From assembly GCA_010672825.2 (NCBI GenBank), contig JAAHFU020000005.1:248001-312000 (forward strand): a DNA stretch of 64,000 nt, in the 5' to 3' direction. Of the stretch, positions 1-8,335 are shown piece by piece (position 1 is the first letter of the stretch; each line of letters starts with the position of its first letter). A model generated the notes under the pieces. That model was given only the letters and a program-made list of their open reading frames with translations, was not told the DNA's origin and did not search any database. Position numbers and translations under genes: made by a program. The DNA comes from Leptolyngbya sp. SIO1E4. GTDB taxonomy: Bacteria; Cyanobacteriota; Cyanobacteriia; Phormidesmidales; Phormidesmidaceae.

Positions 1-626
1 CTAAAGCCATTGGGGATCGAGCCGCCATCCAATTTGCTGGCCAGTTCTATCAAGCTTTAGCAGCAGGCAAGTCCTTTCTATTTGCCTACGAAGCTGCCAC
101 AGCAGGACTGGATTTATCTGGCAGTCATGAATCGACCACACCAGTTCTGTTGACCCGCAATGAAGATGAAGATCCCTTCGGGATTTTGCAAACCAAATCT
201 GAAACGTCACCAGAAATTACCCAACCCCCAATGCCTGCACCGCAGTCCCAAAGCATTGGCAACATCACCATCAGTGGCAATAGCAATGCCTTTACCAATG
301 TTCAATCTGGGGGCGACGTAAATCTTACACGGAGTCAAAACCAGGAGCAAGCAAGCAATTCTGATTTGGAAGCAGCTTTAGCGGCCATCGCAAATCTAAA
401 ACAGAACATTGCTGCCACCGAAGACCTCAACCCTATTGAGAAGGCTACGGTCGAGGTACCAATCTCTATGCTGGAGACTGAGTTACAGAAACCTCAGCCT
501 GATAAGAGTTTGATTGATCAGGCGATCGCAGCCCTCCAGAAAAGCTTAAACGGCGTGGTCACATTGGCCGAGCCGGTAGCAAAGGTTGCCACTCTTGTCG
601 CAAAAGCTTGGGGAGGATTGCCATGA
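1..626 (+). CDS. CHAT-family protease C-terminal part with shared beta motif and helical module (5'-truncated)
   Basis: The reading frame is open from base 3 to the stop at 624-626 and has no start inside the window, so the gene begins upstream. The first ~45 residues (AIGDRAAIQFAGQFYQALA, then a GKSF...AYEAA stretch and a TPVLL end) resemble the C-terminal end of CHAT caspase-like domains. A low-complexity linker follows, then the 16-residue motif GNITISGNSNAFTNVQ at 258-305, and a helical module of about 65 residues with DLNPIEKAT and DKSLIDQAIAALQKSL. The same module ends the protein at 54503-55012. The stop overlaps the next start by 4 nt (ATGA), suggesting translational coupling to the STAND ATPase. 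CHAT domains are caspase-like proteases used in bacterial conflict systems. The CHAT catalytic His/Cys lie outside the window, so activity cannot be judged. The family call rests on a short fragment. Confidence 0.7.
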   Translation, partial: KAIGDRAAIQFAGQFYQALAAGKSFLFAYEAATAGLDLSGSHESTTPVLLTRNEDEDPFGILQTKSETSPEITQPPMPAPQSQSIGNITISGNSNAFTNVQSGGDVNLTRSQNQEQASNSDLEAALAAIANLKQNIAATEDLNPIEKATVEVPISMLETELQKPQPDKSLIDQAIAALQKSLNGVVTLAEPVAKVATLVAKAWGGLP

Positions 627-3600
627 ACCCTAAAAATTTCGATGAGGTACCCCTAAGCCAACAACAATCCCTAGGAGATATCAAGATTGATGGTGATGGC
701 AACACTATCAATAATTTCCAAGCAAAGCAAATCATCGTTAATTCGAATTCTGATAAAGAAATTAGAGTCCAAGAGCAACTTGACACCAAATCTCCCTATA
801 AAGGATTGGAAGCCTTTGACCTATATGATAGAGACCGCTTTTTTGGTCGTGATCAACTTTGCAATCAATTAGTTGATGAATTGAATAAAACAAACTTAGT
901 TTTGTTATTGGGTGCATCTGGTAGTGGCAAGTCCTCAATAGCAAAAGCAGGTCTTATTCCACATTACTTAAAGAAATACAGCAACAACTTTTTTGGACTA
1001 GTATTTACGCCAGATCAAGATCCCTTTGAGGCACTCTATAGCAATCTAAGCAATCAAAAATATACTCAATCTGAATCTTCGATAGCCAAAAAGGCAAGTA
1101 AGAAGACATTATGTCAAGTAGTTGGCAAACTAAAGAAATCCAATGAATTTTGGCTTATCTTTATCGATCAATTTGAAGAGATTTTCACTACAAGCGAGCC
1201 AGAAAAACGAGATGCTTTTATTTATAGTTTAGTAGAACTTAGTGACAATTACAGGAATGATTCTAATCTCAAGATTATAGTTGCTATGCGGTCTGACTTT
1301 TTAGATCGACTCGACTCAAACCCTGCCAATCTTCTAGCTAGAGCTACTGAGGGGCATCGCCCGTTGATTACGCAGATGCATCAGGATGAACTTCGTTTAG
1401 CTATAGAGAAACCTGCGGCCCAGCATGGGGTTAAGTTTGAAGTTGGCCTAACAGAGGAAATAATCAAATCTGTACAAGGTCAAGCAGGATATTTACCGCT
1501 ATTGCAATACACGCTTGATCTGCTTTGGGTAACAGAGGGGATACAGGAGCATAATCGGACTTTACATATTAATACTTACCGTAAATTGGGTGGAGTACGC
1601 GAAGCGTTAAAGCAACGGGTAGATGAGATATATAATACCTTATCTAAACAAGGAAAGTTAGCGGCTAAACGCATTTTCCTAAAGCTCGTAGAAATTGGAG
1701 GTGATGCTGAATCAGTTACCGAGTGGCAAACTGTACGGCGAAGAGCAACTTTGTCTGAATTTACTGATGTGATCGAGAAAAAGGTCTTGGTGAAGTTGAT
1801 TAACGCTAAGCTCCTAGTGAGTGATTCTGATCTATCAAAAAAATCTAAAAGCGAAAAAACAAACCTTAAAATTTCTACAGTAGAAGTTGCTCATGAAGTT
1901 TTGCTCACTTGTTGGCCACTCCTAAATGATTGGATTAAAGAGAATCGACAAAATATTGCTCTCTATAACCGATTAAAAGAAGATGCAGCTCATTGGAAAA
2001 TCAGAAAAACTCATCCGTCAACTAAAGATAAATTTACTGATCACCCAGACAGTGAGCTTTGGAGTGGATCAAAACTTGAGAAGGCTCAAGAGCTAGAAAG
2101 AGATCCTATATTTAGGGAGGTTTTAGGGGGATTTAACGACGAGGAGAAGGAGTTCGTCGAAAATAGTTTGAATCTGCGAGAACGGCAGCGGAGAAGGACA
2201 ATTATCAGTCTGGCTGGATTTTCAGCATTTTCTTTGCTATTAGCAAGTTTTGCTGGAATTGGATGGAGACAGGCAGAAATCGGACAAATTCAGGCTTTCG
2301 TTCAATCGTCAGAAGCAAAGTTTATGTTAAATAGAGATTCTTTCAATCCTTTAATTGATGCTTTGGCGGCTGGAGAACGACTGCAACGACTGCCATTAAA
2401 AAACAATAATTCTAAGCTTCACTCTGATGTCATGAAAGCTTTGACTCAGGCAATTTTCTGGGTGCAAGAAAAGAACCAATTACAAGGCCACAGAGACTTC
2501 ATTCAGAGGGTTGCTTTTAGCTCTAACAATGAGGTTATAGCTACGGCTAGTTATGATCACACAATCAAATTATGGCAACCAAATGGAAATCAAATCACTA
2601 CACTAAATGGGCATTCAGCACCTATTCTAGATATCAGTTTTAGCTCAGATGATCAACGGATTGCTTCAGCTAGCGAAGACCATACAGTTATTATTTGGGA
2701 TCTGCAAGGTAATGCGTTACAGACCCTTGAAGGGCATCAGGACTGGGTAAATAGCGTGAACTTTAGTCCTGATGGCTCTAAACTTGTGTCTGCAAGTGAC
2801 GATATGACAATCAAGATATGGGATAGCACTGGAAATCTACTAAATACAATTCTCGCGCATAATCAACCTGTATTAGCAGTAGCTTATAGCCCCGATAATA
2901 CAATGCTAGCAACTGCTAGCTTGGATGGAACTGCTAAACTTTGGGACGCGCGGGGCAATCTTCTTAAGATTCTAGAAGGCCATAAAGATATTCTTCTAGA
3001 TTTAGAATTTAGTCCAGATAGCGAAATTCTAGCAACTGCTAGTAAGGATGGAACGATAAAACTTTGGAACCGTAAAGGAGAGCCAAACAGAACTCTTTTC
3101 GATCCTGAAGATTCCAGAAGTGATCCAGAAGGTTTCCTGGATATTACCTTCAGCCCAGATGGCAAAATAATTACAGCAGCTTCTTCAGACAATACTATCA
3201 AGGTTTGGAATTTAGAGGAGAATCTAATTTCTCGATTACAAGCTCACTCTTCTCGCATAAATAGTGTTGACTTTAGTCCAGACGGTAAGACTCTTGCTTC
3301 TGCTAGCAATGACCTGACTGCAAAGCTTTGGCAGATAGAACGCCCTCGACTCAATATTATTCCCGAGGCTGGAGAAGTTTATAGTATTGATGTTGCCCAA
3401 AATGATGAGTTTATTGCATCAACATCAATTTCTACTGATGTTGATAAGGGTAATTATGTCAAGCTTTGGGATACCCAAGGCAGCTTAATTAGAAAGTGGA
3501 AAGTAGACTCTTGGCTCTACAGTTTAGCAGTGAGTTCTACAAGGAATTTAATACTAGGTTCAGATTCTGAAGGAAGAATATGGTTGTGGGATCAAAACGG

Positions 3601-4309
3601 CAAACTTCTAAATTCAATTACTGCCCATGAGAGAGCAGTCCAAGAAGTGATCTTCAGCCAAGATGACAGCATGATTGCTACTGCTAGTGAGGATGGGACG
3701 GCAAGAATTTTCAAGCCAACTGGGGAAGTTCTGAGTCCACCAATGGAGCACACTGGAACAGTTACAAGTGTGAGCTTTAATCCTAAAAGCTCCTTGATTG
3801 CAACCGCTAGTAGCGACGGCACTATCAAATTCTGGGATCTTAATGGGACTTTAATTCAGACACTCGAAGGACATGAGAAAGGTGTTTTAATGGTGCGATT
3901 CAGCGCAAATGGCCACTTATTAGCAAGTGCTGGACAGGATCGTACAGTAAAGTTATGGAATTCTGAAGGAAAACTAGTAAAAACAATGGAAGGACATGAT
4001 GCTGCTGTAACAAGCATAGCTTTTTCAACTAGTGGTGACCTTCTAGCTAGTGGCAGTGATGATGGAACTGTAATGCTTTGGAATATTGAAGGCGAATTGC
4101 TTACGACCCTTTCGGGGCATAAGGGCGACGTGAATACAGTCACATTTTCGAGTGATAGTCTTTTTCTTATTTCTGGAGGTGCAGATAATCGAGTTCTTCT
4201 GTGGAAGATTGAGCACTTAACACTAGAAGGACTGATAAGCGAGGGATGCGAATGGCTATATGAATTTTTAATGTCACATCCTGATAGGCGAAAAGGTTTG
4301 TGTCGTTAA
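623..4309 (+). CDS. nSTAND1-type ATPase with TM helix and 14 WD40 repeats (cassette A sensor)
   Basis: I place the start at ATG 623, which follows GGGGAGG and overlaps the upstream stop; an in-frame TTG at 608 is less likely. The product has 1228 residues. Residues 18-33 (GDIKIDGDGNTINNFQ) match a motif in the upstream protein. SPYKGLEAF and DRFFGRDQL open an nSTAND1-type NTPase with Walker A GASGSGKS at 97-104, Walker B LIFIDQFEE near 178-186 and a MRSDFLDRL segment. A hydrophobic helix at about 527-549 separates the ATPase from 14 WD40 blades (about 620-1200), enough for two seven-bladed propellers. The tail contains HLTLEGLISEGCEWL. STAND ATPases act as ligand-gated switches, with WD40 domains as the usual sensor; membrane anchoring is inferred. 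Codon use is AT-rich compared with the NB-ARC gene downstream. The protein at 55009-58776 is a full-length paralogue. Confidence 0.88.
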   Translation: MNPKNFDEVPLSQQQSLGDIKIDGDGNTINNFQAKQIIVNSNSDKEIRVQEQLDTKSPYKGLEAFDLYDRDRFFGRDQLCNQLVDELNKTNLVLLLGASGSGKSSIAKAGLIPHYLKKYSNNFFGLVFTPDQDPFEALYSNLSNQKYTQSESSIAKKASKKTLCQVVGKLKKSNEFWLIFIDQFEEIFTTSEPEKRDAFIYSLVELSDNYRNDSNLKIIVAMRSDFLDRLDSNPANLLARATEGHRPLITQMHQDELRLAIEKPAAQHGVKFEVGLTEEIIKSVQGQAGYLPLLQYTLDLLWVTEGIQEHNRTLHINTYRKLGGVREALKQRVDEIYNTLSKQGKLAAKRIFLKLVEIGGDAESVTEWQTVRRRATLSEFTDVIEKKVLVKLINAKLLVSDSDLSKKSKSEKTNLKISTVEVAHEVLLTCWPLLNDWIKENRQNIALYNRLKEDAAHWKIRKTHPSTKDKFTDHPDSELWSGSKLEKAQELERDPIFREVLGGFNDEEKEFVENSLNLRERQRRRTIISLAGFSAFSLLLASFAGIGWRQAEIGQIQAFVQSSEAKFMLNRDSFNPLIDALAAGERLQRLPLKNNNSKLHSDVMKALTQAIFWVQEKNQLQGHRDFIQRVAFSSNNEVIATASYDHTIKLWQPNGNQITTLNGHSAPILDISFSSDDQRIASASEDHTVIIWDLQGNALQTLEGHQDWVNSVNFSPDGSKLVSASDDMTIKIWDSTGNLLNTILAHNQPVLAVAYSPDNTMLATASLDGTAKLWDARGNLLKILEGHKDILLDLEFSPDSEILATASKDGTIKLWNRKGEPNRTLFDPEDSRSDPEGFLDITFSPDGKIITAASSDNTIKVWNLEENLISRLQAHSSRINSVDFSPDGKTLASASNDLTAKLWQIERPRLNIIPEAGEVYSIDVAQNDEFIASTSISTDVDKGNYVKLWDTQGSLIRKWKVDSWLYSLAVSSTRNLILGSDSEGRIWLWDQNGKLLNSITAHERAVQEVIFSQDDSMIATASEDGTARIFKPTGEVLSPPMEHTGTVTSVSFNPKSSLIATASSDGTIKFWDLNGTLIQTLEGHEKGVLMVRFSANGHLLASAGQDRTVKLWNSEGKLVKTMEGHDAAVTSIAFSTSGDLLASGSDDGTVMLWNIEGELLTTLSGHKGDVNTVTFSSDSLFLISGGADNRVLLWKIEHLTLEGLISEGCEWLYEFLMSHPDRRKGLCR

Positions 4310-4351
4310 TTTAATCATTTGTAAAAGAGAAAATTATTGGAGGAGATTTTC

Positions 4352-7300
4352 ATGGATCTTAATGATAAAGCCTTCTACACTCAAAATTCAGATTTAACTG
4401 AGAAGGAAAGGATAACGCGATTAAAACGAAAGGGATTAGGATGGTTACCTGACTACCCTGAGGTTGATGATCCTAGATCTGAGAGAGGAAAATCAAAAAA
4501 TAAAAGTAAGATCAATCAATCTGAATCGACTCAGTCAATTGAAAATATAGCTACATCTTTAGAAATCTTAACCGATCATTTTATTCGCTTTACAGAATTA
4601 GTAGAAAGTAAAGAACAGACGAATGGTCAAATAGATAATTTTAGAAATACGCTTACAAATCTGAAAGCAGAAATATCTTCTGAAATCCAAGAAGATTTAA
4701 ATGTATTTAAGGTCAAGTCTTATAGAGTTTTGAAAAGAGGTTCTTCTAGTCAAGAAGTTCTGAAGGTTAAGAATGCTCTTTATTTTCTCACTAGTCGGCA
4801 GACTCCTGATAAAAATAGTTTCCAAAAATTGGCAGTTGAAAATCGGCAAATGCAAAACTCAGGTGTCAACTTGTGGATGTGGCTTACTGACAACTCTTTT
4901 GATTCTTGGACAGAACGACTAGTCATGGCCTTTCAGGAAGATTCTCATATTACAGCTGATGGAATTGTAGGACTAGAAACTTATACTGCTATCAGCTATT
5001 ATTTAAAGGGGTCAAATGGCTCATCAGAAGACCTTAGTAGTCGGATTAAAGAGCTTCCTTTATCTTCTTCTATTCCACCTAGAATGGTTTATAAAGTTCG
5101 AGAAGAGTTGATGAACTATTTAGAATCTGAAACTCATGTTTTAACTTCTAAATGGGAAGATTCAAGAGAAAATAAAGCAAAATATACTAAGCGTTTTCCT
5201 GACAACTCACACAAACAGTTCTCTGACTTTTGGACAGCTCTTGATGGCAGAAATCTCGCCAGCTTTTGCAAAATTATTTCAAATAGAGATCAAAATTATA
5301 TACCTATATATTATAAAGAATTAAAAGAAGTCACAGCTTTTTCAGCAGCAATATATAGACTTTTCCAGGCCACTCCACTAGCCCACGAAAGAGACTCATC
5401 ACACAAGTCAGTTGGTGAGGATACTTTAAATGATAAGTTGTTAGTTGATTTCATCTTCGAGATCGTTGATGACATTAAGAATTGGCATAATAAACTCAAA
5501 GAAAATAAGACGTGGGAATTCTTCTCTGATAAAGGAAATTTTATATTCCCTAACAGAGAAAATTATTTAGATGATATTAAGCTTAAAAGGAAAGAGGTGA
5601 TCGAAGGATTTCCAGAGATAGAAAAATCAATAGATTTACTGAATAAGACATCATATGCTAAAAAACTAAGTCAATTCGAAAGGGAACTATCTGATTCCAG
5701 TCCAGAAAATCTCTTGAGTGCCCTGGAAAATATATTGCAAAAATTGAGAATAGAAACTAGTGTAAAAGATCAGACAACTCTTAGAGAAATTTGCAAAAAT
5801 CGGACTCACCCTAATGAGTACAATGATTACATTGTTAGTTTCCTAGAATATTCGATTCTAGATAGATTATTTCTTGATCTACAGGAAAAGATAAACTCCT
5901 TTATTAATAATCTAGCAGCTTTACAAAGCTCGTGGTTTGACTTAAACAGAAATTCTCAAGAGCAATCTAGTCAGAGTGATGGAAACCTGTTTTTTCAATT
6001 CGAAGAAAATGGAACCTCAAAAAAAGTCACTCTAAAAGACTTTAGTGAATTAGTGGTTTTGAATCAAGGTGTTTATCGACCTGAAGAATTATTCACAGAC
6101 TTTGAAGATAAATTTAATGCTATACCAACGAGTAGTAGTTCGTTGAGAAGACAAATAGAAGAAGTTTGTAAGGCTTTTGCTACTCGAATAACAAATGCTA
6201 CCCCTCAAGAATTAGAGGAAGAAGAGGGTGTGAGGGATCCTACGCCTAATATATTTAAAATTTTGAGTAGAGGCGAGCTAGTTTTCTCACTCAACAGATT
6301 ATATCTAGATACTAGAAGGCCAAATACGCTAACAAATATCATTGAAATTCATAAGATCTCCTCTAAAAACAAAGGGGAGCTGAGTTCAATAGACCGTAAG
6401 AATTTAAATGTAATCTTACAGAATTTAAGAGAAAATGAGTTGATTTATGAAGATTTACTTTCCTTACTTTCGATTACAGCTTGGCCTCTACCTGCAGATG
6501 ACTTTGTTAACGCCTTTAATGAACTTTTTAATATTCTTGATCCTTTTATCTCGGTTTTTCTTCGAAGAATTTATCCCATAGCTCAATTCGATAATTTGAA
6601 TGCGGCTTTCGAAAAAATAAAAGAAGACCTGCGCCAACTAGCTGAACTGTCTCCTGTCCTTCGAACTCAATTGCTGTCTCAAAATGAGTTTTCTTCTGAA
6701 GATGAGTCGAAAGAAGATTTCAATATTGTTCAGAAACTTGTAGAGCTATATAAGCTACTGGGTTCCAATTCAACTATTGCTGACTTTGAAATCTTTCGTC
6801 AGGATATTTCTGAGGCATGTAAGAAAATTGAAATTGATTTAACACTACGATTAAATCAACTTTACATCGACAATCTGCTAATTCAAGAAAGGAAGATAGA
6901 TGAAGAGGAAATAATAGATGATGAATTTATTAAAAAAGTTTCATCAATTCCACGTTTTCATGTGCATGAGCTTGGCAAAGATAAAATTATTCAAATGAGG
7001 AAAATCGAAACTTTATTTAGTAAAAAAGAGATAGAAAGAAGACAACAAAAATTTAAACAAGAGAATCTACATAGAGACTTTAGCCTAAAAGCAGCCAAGA
7101 TTCGCAATTTAAGTAAAATTTGTATCATTAAATTTATTCTATCTCTAATTAAGATGTCAAAGTCACAATCTTTGATTGATGAACCTGATGAAAAAGAATT
7201 TTTATACGATGGTCAAATTTCAAATAAGGAGCAGTTAATTGAAGTTGAATATGGAAGCTCTTCTGGAGTCAGAGATTTACAAAAACCGAATGATGATTGT

Positions 7301-8209
7301 TCAGACAATAGATCTATCTTGTTTGAACCTGACAACTTCAGTCTTCCTGTTAGTAAAAGTGTTCTGCTGATTAATTCGCAAATACCTAATAACAGGGAAA
7401 AACGTTACTTCTATCTGCCCAGATATGTTGACTGGAGCTTCTGGTTTCCTGTTGTTCGTGATCAAGGTGTCTTGAATTCCTGTACGGCTTTCTCTTGTAT
7501 TTCATTGATGGAATACTATTTTCGTAAGAGGTTTGGTAAACATACATCTCTATCCCCCTTGTTTCTTTACAAAGTGTCTCGTAGTTTGATGCAGTGCGAG
7601 GGTGATACTGGAGCTTCTATTCGTGAAACCTTCAGAGCAATGGAAGCTTATGGTGTAACGCCAGAAGCCTATTGGCCCTATTTTCAGGAGGCCTATGATG
7701 AAGAACCAAGTGCGTCATGTTACATCTATGCGCAGAGCTTTCAAGTCCAAAAATATTTTCGAGTTGGTCACGCTAGTCTTTCTACAGATAACCTGCTCTT
7801 CCGTGTGAAAGCTGTTCTTGCGAGTGGTTTTCCTTGCATCTTTGGTTTCACTCTTTACAGTTCCAGTCGGGAGAACCAAAACCTTGTTAATGGATATTTC
7901 CCATTCCCTGGAGAAAGAGATAGCGTGCTGGGCGGTCATGTTGTTGTAGCCGTTGGATATGATGATGATGCGATTGTTCCGTCCCAGGATGGATATAATG
8001 ATGCCTCGAAAGGTGCTTTACTCATTCGTAACTCTTGGGGAACTGATTGGGGGCGTAATGGCTACGGTTGGCTACCTTATGACTATGTCTTGAAAGGACT
8101 GACTGCCGACTGGTGGTCTTTACTCAAGGCAGAATGGTTTGAAACAGGTCAATTCGGTGTAGAGTCAAAAGAACCTGGTACTAAGAGACGCTCTTCCCAG
8201 AGAGGCTAA
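4352..8209 (+). CDS. Giant papain-like (C1A) cysteine protease with peptidoglycan-binding-like domain (cassette A effector)
   Basis: ATG 4352 follows GGAGGAG at 4339-4345 and gives 1285 residues. Near the N-terminus is KGLGWLPDYPEVDDP, a segment often seen ahead of bacterial papain-fold domains. Next comes a peptidoglycan-binding-1-like region (LKRGSSSQEVLKVKNAL, then VMAFQEDSHITADGIVG), then about 750 residues of mostly charged helical sequence without recognised domains. The C-terminal ~240 residues form a C1A peptidase with Gln1038 (DQG), Cys1044 (NSCTAFS), His1196 (GGHVVVAVGYD) and Asn1227 (RNSWGTDWG), so the catalytic set is complete. The segment LFEPDNFSLPVS precedes the protease and is conserved in the paralogue at 58776-61664. 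No signal peptide is visible. It lies 42 nt after the STAND gene and is probably its effector. The sequence is strikingly AT-rich. The C1A call is firm; the substrate is unknown. Confidence 0.87.
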   Translation: MDLNDKAFYTQNSDLTEKERITRLKRKGLGWLPDYPEVDDPRSERGKSKNKSKINQSESTQSIENIATSLEILTDHFIRFTELVESKEQTNGQIDNFRNTLTNLKAEISSEIQEDLNVFKVKSYRVLKRGSSSQEVLKVKNALYFLTSRQTPDKNSFQKLAVENRQMQNSGVNLWMWLTDNSFDSWTERLVMAFQEDSHITADGIVGLETYTAISYYLKGSNGSSEDLSSRIKELPLSSSIPPRMVYKVREELMNYLESETHVLTSKWEDSRENKAKYTKRFPDNSHKQFSDFWTALDGRNLASFCKIISNRDQNYIPIYYKELKEVTAFSAAIYRLFQATPLAHERDSSHKSVGEDTLNDKLLVDFIFEIVDDIKNWHNKLKENKTWEFFSDKGNFIFPNRENYLDDIKLKRKEVIEGFPEIEKSIDLLNKTSYAKKLSQFERELSDSSPENLLSALENILQKLRIETSVKDQTTLREICKNRTHPNEYNDYIVSFLEYSILDRLFLDLQEKINSFINNLAALQSSWFDLNRNSQEQSSQSDGNLFFQFEENGTSKKVTLKDFSELVVLNQGVYRPEELFTDFEDKFNAIPTSSSSLRRQIEEVCKAFATRITNATPQELEEEEGVRDPTPNIFKILSRGELVFSLNRLYLDTRRPNTLTNIIEIHKISSKNKGELSSIDRKNLNVILQNLRENELIYEDLLSLLSITAWPLPADDFVNAFNELFNILDPFISVFLRRIYPIAQFDNLNAAFEKIKEDLRQLAELSPVLRTQLLSQNEFSSEDESKEDFNIVQKLVELYKLLGSNSTIADFEIFRQDISEACKKIEIDLTLRLNQLYIDNLLIQERKIDEEEIIDDEFIKKVSSIPRFHVHELGKDKIIQMRKIETLFSKKEIERRQQKFKQENLHRDFSLKAAKIRNLSKICIIKFILSLIKMSKSQSLIDEPDEKEFLYDGQISNKEQLIEVEYGSSSGVRDLQKPNDDCSDNRSILFEPDNFSLPVSKSVLLINSQIPNNREKRYFYLPRYVDWSFWFPVVRDQGVLNSCTAFSCISLMEYYFRKRFGKHTSLSPLFLYKVSRSLMQCEGDTGASIRETFRAMEAYGVTPEAYWPYFQEAYDEEPSASCYIYAQSFQVQKYFRVGHASLSTDNLLFRVKAVLASGFPCIFGFTLYSSSRENQNLVNGYFPFPGERDSVLGGHVVVAVGYDDDAIVPSQDGYNDASKGALLIRNSWGTDWGRNGYGWLPYDYVLKGLTADWWSLLKAEWFETGQFGVESKEPGTKRRSSQRG

Positions 8210-8335
8210 AGGTATATAGTTCGCTCACTACAACACTTTTTATTGTTGCAATATATTGGCACAGGTAGATAAGGTAAGTAGCATTGACTGAACTAGATCA
8301 CTTAGCGACTACTTACTGGCCTTACTACATTTTCT

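Noticed and set aside
2884-4143. Several minus-strand frames across the WD40 region
   Set aside because: They follow the WD40 repeat period in antisense and have no starts or recognisable domains.
8229-8247. CAACA...TGTTG hairpin after the cassette A protease as a terminator
   Set aside because: The stem is only five pairs, AT-containing and lacks a following U-run.
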